DNA of 7,645 nt from Synechococcales cyanobacterium PMM_0003 (GTDB lineage Bacteria; Cyanobacteriota; Cyanobacteriia; Pseudanabaenales; Pseudanabaenaceae), in contig CASBRC010000340.1 of assembly GCA_949128015.1 (NCBI GenBank), positions 1-7,645 of the forward strand. Direction: 5' to 3'. Positions 1-5,553 of this stretch are shown here, one piece after another. Made by a program: the position numbers and the translations under genes. Within the stretch, counting starts at the first letter, position 1. Each line of letters opens with the position of its first letter. The notes under the pieces are model-generated. The model ran no database searches and was not told the DNA's origin. It was given only the letters and a program-made list of their open reading frames with translations.

Positions 1-59
1 ATCTTCAACGCTATAAATCTTTGCCTGTAATGAAATGGTTTAGTAGCATTTGATTTCAT
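1..59 (-). CDS. Partial toxin gene of a type II toxin-antitoxin pair (5' end only)
   Basis: Reading the minus strand, an ATG at 59-57 overlaps the TGA stop of the upstream antitoxin gene (58-56) in an ATGA junction. The frame then stays open for 19 codons to the window edge and begins MKSNATKPFHYRQRFIALK. The overlap, the gene order (antitoxin first) and the N-terminus, which recalls short cyanobacterial RelE/ParE-like toxins that start with an aromatic and basic stretch ahead of an 'ALP/LKD' helix, all fit a ribosome-dependent mRNA interferase or gyrase-type toxin. The catalytic part lies outside the window, so the family cannot be settled; a different small toxin is possible. Confidence 0.5.
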   Translation of the reverse strand, partial: MKSNATKPFHYRQRFIALK

Positions 60-286
60 TTTTGAAATGGAAAAACTTCATTAAGTGGAATGGTTTCACC
101 ATTTGCAATTTCCTGCCTTACCATTGCAGCCATCTGATCCCACTGAGCATCGGTTGTCGCCGCAAAACGATTTTCCCACTTTTGCTCGTCTTCTAACTCA
201 GCTAGGAATCGAGCTGCGATCGCATCTTGTTGATCGGACGGGAGTTGTTTGATCTGGGCGATCGCTTGTTGAAGCAGTTTCGTCAT
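56..286 (-). CDS. Antitoxin of a type II toxin-antitoxin pair
   Basis: This complete 76-residue protein begins MTKLLQQAIAQIKQLPSDQQ. It matches the pattern of small cyanobacterial antitoxins: an N-terminal amphipathic helix (residues 1-32, with 'QAIAQIKQLP' and 'AIAARFLAELEDEQKW'), a second helix around residues 38-62, and a C-terminal 'GETIPLNEVF' tail. In such antitoxins the tail binds and neutralises the toxin, while the N-terminal part usually dimerises and may bind the promoter. Its stop overlaps the start of the partial toxin gene in an ATGA, so the two are translationally coupled. No strong Shine-Dalgarno site is visible ahead of the ATG at 286-284. Two HIP1 octamers lie inside (216-223 and 258-265). 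The product is probably cytoplasmic and autoregulatory; that is inferred from the family. Confidence 0.7.
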   Translation of the reverse strand: MTKLLQQAIAQIKQLPSDQQDAIAARFLAELEDEQKWENRFAATTDAQWDQMAAMVRQEIANGETIPLNEVFPFQK

Positions 287-380
287 TTTTCAGCAGTGGC
301 AAACATCACAAAATCATATAGCTTTTTTATCTTAACCTAATGGTTTAAAAATTGTTTTTTTTCGTGAGGTTGTTCGACTC
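287..380. other. AT-rich leader of the toxin-antitoxin pair
   Basis: This stretch holds no gene. It is AT-rich and should carry the minus-strand promoter of the antitoxin-toxin pair. On the minus strand a TATATGAT sequence (complement of 313-320) could be a -10 element, but no convincing -35 sits at the right distance. A short imperfect palindrome, TTAACC-TAAT-GGTTTAA (332-348), lies just upstream and could be an operator for the antitoxin. It is followed on the plus strand by a run of eight T (355-362). All of these are weak signals. Confidence 0.25.
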
Positions 381-403
381 GGCACTGGTCTGGTAATTCG
401 GGA
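381..403 (+). repeat. Left terminal inverted repeat of the MITE-like element
   Basis: This 23-bp arm begins GGCACTGGTCTGG. It pairs with 492-514, with mismatches only at two positions; the outer 13 bases are identical on both sides. Confidence 0.75.
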
Positions 404-491
404 TGGAGCTGTAAACCTTTGATTTGTAGGCTTTGAGTTGAATCGCTGGTAAAGGCTAGAACCTTTATAGAATCTGGCTTATAGATTCATG

Positions 492-514
492 TCCCAAATT
501 GCCAGACCAGTGCC
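492..514 (-). repeat. Right terminal inverted repeat of the MITE-like element
   Basis: This arm, ending CCAGACCAGTGCC, is the inverted partner of 381-403. Complementarity stops abruptly on the inner side of both arms, as expected for transposon ends rather than one long hairpin. Confidence 0.75.
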
Positions 515-630
515 CTCGAATTGGGATTACCTATATTTAAGCTTTTTAAAATAATTTGATATTTGATCGTGCAAGGTAAAGATAACTAGTAAAATCTGAC
601 TATCGCTAAATTCACTTAAGAGCATTGTGT
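515..630 (+). promoter_or_regulatory. Probable promoter and leader of the baseplate gene cluster
   Basis: No gene lies in these 116 bases, which are AT-rich and directly precede the first baseplate gene. Candidate sigma-70-type elements are TTGATA (556-561) and TTGATC (563-568) as -35, and TAAAGA (577-582) or TAAAAT (590-595) as -10, but none of the pairs has an ideal 17-base spacing. The purine-rich AAGAG (618-622) lies 8 bases before the ATG at 631 and is the probable ribosome binding site. The cluster may also be read from a promoter outside the window only if transcription crosses the MITE-like element. Confidence 0.35.
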
Positions 631-2844
631 ATGACGCAAGAATTTGATTTTCTGCCAAATTTGCCAAAATCGGATCTTGACGATCGCACTTTTGCTGAAT
701 TAGTGAATGAGTGTCTTCTGAGAATTCCGCGTTATTGTCCAGAATGGACAAATTACAATGCCAGCGATCCTGGTGTGACCTTGATCGAGTTGTTTGCTTG
801 GCTGACCGATCAGATGCTGATGCGCTTTAACCAAGTGCCACGTCGCAATTATGTCGCTTTTTTAGAATTACTTGGTATCCGCTTACAACCACCTGCACCA
901 GCCCAAACTGAGGTGACTTTTTATCTGAGTGCCTCTTTGCCAGAAGCCTATACGATTCCTGCGGGGAGCGAAGTTGCCACGCAGCGCACAGAAACGGATG
1001 ACGCAATTATATTTAGTACCGATCGACCATTAGTGATTGGCAAACCACGAATTTTAAATCTCTTATCAGCACCTAGATCCGAAGAGCATCCTGAGTTCTT
1101 GCGCGACTTACTTTTAGACGTATGGACAGAAGATCGCGAAGAAGGATGGGCTGGACAGGAAATTGCACTGTTTAGCGATCCACCGATGCCGAATAATTGT
1201 TTTTATGTGGTCTTTGATGGAGAGCAGCAAATTAATGGCAATGTGATTGCGCTCAAATTGAAAGGAGAATCTGCGACCACCACAGGGATCAACCCCAATA
1301 ATCCACCTCGATACTGGGAAGCATGGAATGGGAACGCATGGCAATCGGTACTGTTAAAAGAGAGCGACGATCGCACTAGGGGATTTAGCTTTAGCGAAAT
1401 AGCCAATGAAGGGGCAAATCCTTTGCAGGGAGTAGAAGTCATCTTTCATTTGCCGCTCACATGGGATGTGGCGCAATTTTCGACCTATCGGGGACGATGG
1501 TTACGCTGTAGCTATGTCGAACTAACCGCTAATCAATCTGGTTATAACCGATCGCCTCATATTATCGGCATGAATGCTCGTGCGATCGGCGGAACCGTCA
1601 AAGCCACTCAATGTCATGCACTTAGCAACGAAGTTTTAGGGGAAAGTAATGGCAAATCAGGGCAAGTGTTTCAGTTATTGCATAGCCCAGTCTTGCCCCG
1701 AAAAGCTGATGAATATTTACTGGTGACTCCACCCATAGGACTCCCACAAATCTGGACAGAAGTGGCGGACTTCTCGGAATCCACGGCACAAGATCTGCAT
1801 TATATTATTGATTCCACTTCTGGAAAGGCTCAATTTGGTCCATTTGTACAAACGCCTAATTATCAGAGCCAGCAAACATTGCAACGCTTAAGGATTCAGG
1901 GAGAACCGATGCAAAGAGTCATCCCAGATGCGACAAAGGCGATCGCAATGAATACTAAAACTAGTGGCACTCAGTATGGAGCCGTCCCTCCTATAGGCTC
2001 AATTATTCAAATCGTAAAATATCGCACGGGTGGCGGTTTTAGGGGTAATGTGCAGCGCGGTAGTTTGCGAATAGCCAAGAATGCCATCCCCTATGTAGCG
2101 AGTTTAACCAATCATATTTCCGCTAGCAACGGCGTTGATGCTGAATCCCTAGATGATGTAACAATACGTGTCCCGAAGATGCTGCGAACTCGCGATCGCG
2201 CCATTACTCAAACTGATTTTGAATATTTAACTCTGATTGCAGGCGATGGTGCAGTGGCGCGGGTAATGTGTGCGCCCACAAGACGGAAAGAGGATGCGGG
2301 AACTGTGAAATTACTGGTTGTGCCTAGAGTTCGTACCGAAAGCATCGATCAAGGGCAAGGGATTGCTCCCGATCAATTTATGCTGACCCCACAATTAAGC
2401 GATCGCGTATTGGACTATCTTGATGAACGGAAGATGCTAGGTATACAGATTCGATTAGATCAACCTGACTATGTGGGAGTTTGTGTGCAGACAGAAATTG
2501 CGTTGGAGGCTACTTATAGCAATCCTCAGGTACAGCAAGATATTATCCGACAACTCAAAGTTATGCTCTATCGATTTCTTAATCCAGTCACGGGTGGAGT
2601 CAAGGGGGAAGGATGGGAGTTTGGTCGTCCTGTTTATCCGTCTGATATTGTCAAACTATTACAAAACTTTCAAGGTGTGCGCTTTTTAGGTACAGTACAA
2701 CTGTTTGAGTTGCGCTATGAAAATGGTGAATGGATACGCAGACTTGCACCGCAACCAATGATCGATCCAGGCAGTCTGGGCTTGATCTGCTCTTGGCGCA
2801 GTCCAAGGTTACGCTCTAGCCATGTCATTAATATTGTCAGTTAA
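631..2844 (+). CDS. Contractile injection system baseplate wedge protein, J-like (Afp11-type)
   Basis: This 737-residue protein is a structural part of the baseplate of a contractile phage-tail-like particle. It belongs to the 'putative baseplate assembly protein' family (TIGR02243 type; gpJ/gp6-like wedge). The N-terminus has the family hallmark YCPEWTNYNASDPGVTLIEL (about residues 35-54), followed by FAWLTDQMLMRFNQVPRRNY and FLELLGIRL. Residues 100-490 form a long beta-rich insertion. The J-like core follows, with NGVDAESLDDVTIRVPKMLR starting at 500 and then TRDRAITQTDFEYL. No signal peptide or membrane span is visible, so it should be cytoplasmic. I chose ATG 631 because AAGAG lies 8 bases upstream; a TTG six bases earlier is in frame but less likely. 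It is first in the cluster and 24 bases ahead of the second baseplate gene, the usual afp11-afp12 order in extracellular CIS loci. Wedge proteins of this type form the ring that holds the spike and starts sheath contraction. Confidence 0.9.
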   Translation: MTQEFDFLPNLPKSDLDDRTFAELVNECLLRIPRYCPEWTNYNASDPGVTLIELFAWLTDQMLMRFNQVPRRNYVAFLELLGIRLQPPAPAQTEVTFYLSASLPEAYTIPAGSEVATQRTETDDAIIFSTDRPLVIGKPRILNLLSAPRSEEHPEFLRDLLLDVWTEDREEGWAGQEIALFSDPPMPNNCFYVVFDGEQQINGNVIALKLKGESATTTGINPNNPPRYWEAWNGNAWQSVLLKESDDRTRGFSFSEIANEGANPLQGVEVIFHLPLTWDVAQFSTYRGRWLRCSYVELTANQSGYNRSPHIIGMNARAIGGTVKATQCHALSNEVLGESNGKSGQVFQLLHSPVLPRKADEYLLVTPPIGLPQIWTEVADFSESTAQDLHYIIDSTSGKAQFGPFVQTPNYQSQQTLQRLRIQGEPMQRVIPDATKAIAMNTKTSGTQYGAVPPIGSIIQIVKYRTGGGFRGNVQRGSLRIAKNAIPYVASLTNHISASNGVDAESLDDVTIRVPKMLRTRDRAITQTDFEYLTLIAGDGAVARVMCAPTRRKEDAGTVKLLVVPRVRTESIDQGQGIAPDQFMLTPQLSDRVLDYLDERKMLGIQIRLDQPDYVGVCVQTEIALEATYSNPQVQQDIIRQLKVMLYRFLNPVTGGVKGEGWEFGRPVYPSDIVKLLQNFQGVRFLGTVQLFELRYENGEWIRRLAPQPMIDPGSLGLICSWRSPRLRSSHVINIVS

Positions 2845-2868
2845 GACAGCAGAATCTAAACAACTCCT

Positions 2869-3948
2869 ATGCCACAAAAAAGCAAACTTCAAGCGCTAAG
2901 CATTCGCCTGATTTCGATGAAGTCTCCTGAGGCAAATGCAGAGACATTGGCGAGCGCCGATAATTTAGTCAGTTCACAGGGGGATCTGTCACAGGCTAAT
3001 AATGTTAATAACGAGCGATCGCCTAATAATAGTTGTAAACTGCTGATTAATCCCAATGAGCCGAGCGAAATTGTCGTCAAGCTCAAGAATTCCAGCAATC
3101 GACCGATGCTGACCAATCTGCGCGTCGAAGGGGACTTTCCTACTCAATGGCTCCAAATTGGCATGGAAGGAAATGAGCTGCCACCCTATGCCGAGATGGA
3201 AGCTGTACTTTATTTCCAAGTTCCTGCGGACTTTTTTGAAAACCAAGATGCGATCGCACAGGGAAAACCCCTCACAATTAACTATCAGGGACAGTTACAA
3301 ATTTATGGTGGTTATCCAAATGCCAACGCAGATTTAGGAGCATCACCTAGATTAGAACTATTTGATATTGAGTCGTTTCAGCTTTATGTGCGCCCTTCCA
3401 GCCTATATCTGGACTTCTTGCCTGATACTTACCGCGAAGTTGACTTTATAGGGCGTTTTCTAAAGATTTTTGAGGAATGTCTGGAACCCGATGTCCAAAT
3501 TTTAGATTCGCTCTGGGCATATCTCGATCCCATGTTGGCTCCTGAAACGATGTTACCGTTTCTTTCCCATTGGGTGGGCTGGGATGAATCTCAAAATCTT
3601 GGCATTGATCGCCAACGCTACTTGATCAAACAAGCAATGCAAATCTATCGTTGGCGGGGAACTCGGAGGGGATTACGCTTTTATATCCATTTATTTACAG
3701 GGCTACCTCTTGACGAACATTTGCCTGAAGCAGAAAAGCATATTAATATTTTTGAGATTACAGGTAGAGGCTTTGTTCTTGGTGAAGCCATTCTCGGTAA
3801 CAATGCCTCAACGGGCGGTGGTAGACCTTTTCACTTTGTCGTGAGGATTAGAAACGATTTACAAAATAGCCTCGATTTACCTCTAATTCATCGGATTATC
3901 GAACGTGAAAAACCTGTTTTTTGTACCTACGAGCTAGAAATCAGTTAG
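2869..3948 (+). CDS. CIS tail/baseplate protein (TIGR02242-like) with N-terminal beta-sandwich
   Basis: The 359-residue product has two parts. Residues 1-50 are polar and low in structure. Residues 55-170 look like an Ig-like beta-sandwich (VVKLKNSSNRPM, FPTQW, PLTINYQGQLQIYGG). Residues 178-359 match the phage tail protein domain of TIGR02242 and tail protein I: SSLYLDFLPDTYRE (178-190), LPFLSHWVGW (229-238), RYLIKQAMQIYRWRGTRRGL (250-269) and a GRPFHFVVRI strand near the end. In CIS loci such proteins pair with the J-like wedge (Afp12-like role) and complete the baseplate wedge. The start at 2869 gives the longest frame, but no clear Shine-Dalgarno site precedes it; translation probably depends on coupling to the gene 24 bases upstream. 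An internal ATG at 2917 is an alternative that would only trim the unstructured tail. The extra N-terminal domain resembles a domain of the last gene of the window. Cytoplasmic; no membrane segment. Confidence 0.85.
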   Translation: MPQKSKLQALSIRLISMKSPEANAETLASADNLVSSQGDLSQANNVNNERSPNNSCKLLINPNEPSEIVVKLKNSSNRPMLTNLRVEGDFPTQWLQIGMEGNELPPYAEMEAVLYFQVPADFFENQDAIAQGKPLTINYQGQLQIYGGYPNANADLGASPRLELFDIESFQLYVRPSSLYLDFLPDTYREVDFIGRFLKIFEECLEPDVQILDSLWAYLDPMLAPETMLPFLSHWVGWDESQNLGIDRQRYLIKQAMQIYRWRGTRRGLRFYIHLFTGLPLDEHLPEAEKHINIFEITGRGFVLGEAILGNNASTGGGRPFHFVVRIRNDLQNSLDLPLIHRIIEREKPVFCTYELEIS

Positions 3949-3979
3949 GTTTGTCGGCGCTTCGCGCCGACAAACCTAA
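3945..3979. repeat. REP-like perfect hairpin overlapping the stop codon
   Basis: Two perfectly complementary 16-base arms (3945-3960 and 3964-3979) enclose the loop TTC (3961-3963). The core is GTCGGCGC-TTC-GCGCCGAC. The left arm includes the TAG stop of the preceding gene. The element is much more GC-rich than its surroundings and no T-run follows, so it is not a standard intrinsic terminator. Hairpins with a GCGC-TTC-GCGC core are repeated elements in some cyanobacteria (from memory, Pseudanabaena-like genomes). It could slow exonucleases and lower expression of the downstream genes. Confidence 0.75.
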
Positions 3980-4011
3980 GCCTAAATATAAAAATGTATT
4001 GATAAAATCCT

Positions 4012-5442
4012 ATGAATGATTTTCCCTATCCCAAAATTCAGTCCTTTGAACGACTACAGGTTTCTGATGGCTTGATGATTAATAGTGAACGATGGCGACT
4101 CGCTCATGAATATCATCAACATCGTCAAAATGTGCAGTATCAGTCTCTATTTTTACCAGGAATTATTTGCGGATTAGGCGTTGCGCCGATCGCTGCACCT
4201 GCGGATTTACCCGCCAAGTATCGAGATGGGCGGTGGGTACAGATTCAACCAGGCATGGCGATCGATCTGCAAGGGAATTTTATTGTCGTGCCAAGCCCAC
4301 TCGATTTTCGGATTTCTACGGCTGCTTTCGATAGTTCGATCGAGATGGTCTATTTAGTCTTGAGTTATGTCGATCCTGCCAAACTGAAGCGGGCAAATAG
4401 CAATGAGGTACTGGTTGAAACCTTTCGAGTCAATGAAAAAACTGACTTACCCCTTGATACCGATATTGAGATCTGTCGGATTGCGATCGCAGAAGGCAAA
4501 TTAGAAATCCAGAAGCCTCTAGATGTGTTCGCTCCCGCAATATCGCAATTAGATATGCGCTATCGCGTGCAGGCTCAAATCCGTCCCCAAAACTCGATTC
4601 GGGTAGCGACTTTTAGAGATAATCAACAAAGCTCAATTCAAGAGGATCTTCGTTTCCTTGGACAATCTTTATCCAGTCTCTTACCTAGCCTCAGTCTGAT
4701 CGAGCCAATCGGTAATCTAGATATTAATAGTGAACTTACACTTGATCAGCTCATTCCCTACCGTCTCATTTATCTAAATCATGCTCAAGTTTTAGCTATA
4801 AATGATCCTACGCAATTAGCTCTACGGGAATACACTGCTGTTGGTGGTGTGATTCTGCTCGAGGCGGCGATTCGGAATAGCCAGTTAGAAAATCTATTAG
4901 AAATTTATAATGAACTCCAAAATGCTCGCAATCGGCTCAAAAAAACGAGTAAATCTCCATCTATTGCCCAACAAGCAGATCAATCGAGCATTCAGTCAGA
5001 ACTACAAGCTGAGCTAGATGCGATCGCAATCGAAATTAATTCTTCTACTCAAGATTTTCTTAATTCTTTTTGCGATCGTATTCCTATGGAAATACCGATG
5101 CAAGCTTTCTCAGATTTAGAGCGCACTCATCCTCTAAGATCTCAACCATTTCTCTTTCCGAGCCTATCCGAGATTATAGATCAGCCAATTCAGATGCTGA
5201 CAAATGGGGGTGTAATTGTCATCCTAGGTAAACTATCATCGATTTGGGGTGGTCAGTCAGATCAAGCCCTGACGCGAGAAAGTATTCGTAATTGTCAAGA
5301 ATTAGGAATTAATATTCTCAACTATGCTACTCAACGTTATCTAATGCATCAAGCGATGCAAGTAAATTCTCAATATCAGCTTGAACTTCAACCTGAAACC
5401 GATCAGCGTCGGATTACGAATATGGTTGATAAACTCGCATAG
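4012..5442 (+). CDS. CIS-associated protein: tail-linked N-terminal module fused to a DUF4159-like domain
   Basis: This 476-residue soluble protein has no signal peptide. The N-terminal module (about 8-110) shows SFERLQVSDGLMINSERW, YHQHRQNVQYQSLFLPGI, ICGLGV and VQIQPGMAIDLQGNFIVVP. This recalls modules beginning 'DGQ..T..D....YH..RRR.HNR.LHG.GVV.GL.V' that are encoded beside baseplate genes in phage-tail-like clusters. A beta-rich segment follows to about 190. From 244 on the pattern fits DUF4159, whose fold resembles class I glutamine amidotransferases: LDQLIPYRLIYLNHA (244-258), LALREYTAVGGVILLEA (269-285), HPLRSQPF (373-380), GGVIVILGKLSSIWGG (399-414) and a closing RNCQELGINILNYATQR. 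A charged coiled-coil-like stretch (about 289-345) is inserted. The enzymatic activity, if any, is unknown. It follows the second baseplate gene by 63 bases with a hairpin between and has no clear ribosome binding site. It is probably a baseplate accessory; the DUF4159 assignment is from pattern recognition only. Confidence 0.65.
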   Translation: MNDFPYPKIQSFERLQVSDGLMINSERWRLAHEYHQHRQNVQYQSLFLPGIICGLGVAPIAAPADLPAKYRDGRWVQIQPGMAIDLQGNFIVVPSPLDFRISTAAFDSSIEMVYLVLSYVDPAKLKRANSNEVLVETFRVNEKTDLPLDTDIEICRIAIAEGKLEIQKPLDVFAPAISQLDMRYRVQAQIRPQNSIRVATFRDNQQSSIQEDLRFLGQSLSSLLPSLSLIEPIGNLDINSELTLDQLIPYRLIYLNHAQVLAINDPTQLALREYTAVGGVILLEAAIRNSQLENLLEIYNELQNARNRLKKTSKSPSIAQQADQSSIQSELQAELDAIAIEINSSTQDFLNSFCDRIPMEIPMQAFSDLERTHPLRSQPFLFPSLSEIIDQPIQMLTNGGVIVILGKLSSIWGGQSDQALTRESIRNCQELGINILNYATQRYLMHQAMQVNSQYQLELQPETDQRRITNMVDKLA

Positions 5443-5471
5443 GTGATTACAGTGCAAGGCGCTGCCATAAA

Positions 5472-5502
5472 ACCCAGATAATTTTTTAAAAATTATCTGG
5501 GT
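5472..5502. terminator. AT-rich 15-bp palindrome, possible terminator or attenuator
   Basis: The arms ACCCAGATAATTTTT (5472-5486) and AAAAATTATCTGGGT (5488-5502) are perfectly complementary around a single central T. The hairpin lies 30 bases after the DUF4159-like gene and 52 bases before the Cache gene, in the largest gap of the cluster (111 bases). No U-run follows on either strand, so termination would be partial at best. It may separate the structural genes from the sensor gene, or be a binding site for a dimeric regulator. Confidence 0.45.
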
Positions 5503-5553
5503 CACTCAAACCCTCAATAGGCTGTATTCTCAATTATCCAAGGTTATTTATCT

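Larger units (their letters stand above)
381..514. mobile_element. MITE-like 134-bp element with 23-bp terminal inverted repeats
   Basis: The ends 381-403 (GGCACTGGTCTGGTAATTCG...) and 492-514 (...GCCAGACCAGTGCC) are inverted copies matching at 21 of 23 positions. The interior of 88 bases has no reading frame of note. The trinucleotide CTC directly flanks both ends (378-380 and 515-517) and may be a 3-bp target duplication. Inside, there is a small hairpin GAATCT/AGATTC (470-475 with 483-488) and a near-exact 9-bp direct repeat (466-474 and 480-488). Size, terminal repeats and lack of coding capacity fit a miniature inverted-repeat transposable element moved in trans by an insertion-sequence transposase. 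The parent family cannot be named from the ends alone. A long hairpin with regulatory function is the alternative. Confidence 0.55.

Noticed and set aside
381..514. CRISPR-like repeat or intrinsic terminator reading of the inverted repeats
   Set aside because: There are only two inverted copies 88 bases apart, no direct repeat-spacer order and no T-run after the stem.
625..630. TTG start two codons upstream of the J-like baseplate gene
   Set aside because: It is in frame, but AAGAG is spaced properly for the ATG at 631 and would be too close to the TTG at 625.
527..751. Minus-strand open frame of 74 codons overlapping the baseplate gene start
   Set aside because: It is antisense to the conserved N-terminus of the J-like protein, has no recognisable domain and no ribosome binding site that I can see; it is a shadow frame.
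1114..1442. Two overlapping minus-strand open frames within the J-like gene
   Set aside because: Low-complexity translations without domain features, wholly inside a clear coding region on the other strand.
2471..2689. Plus-strand open frame of 72 codons inside the J-like gene
   Set aside because: It is an out-of-frame reading of a conserved coding region, with no family resemblance.
2889..3246. Two minus-strand open frames opposite the beta-sandwich part of the tail gene
   Set aside because: Antisense shadows; the plus-strand frame shows domain structure and continues into a conserved tail domain.
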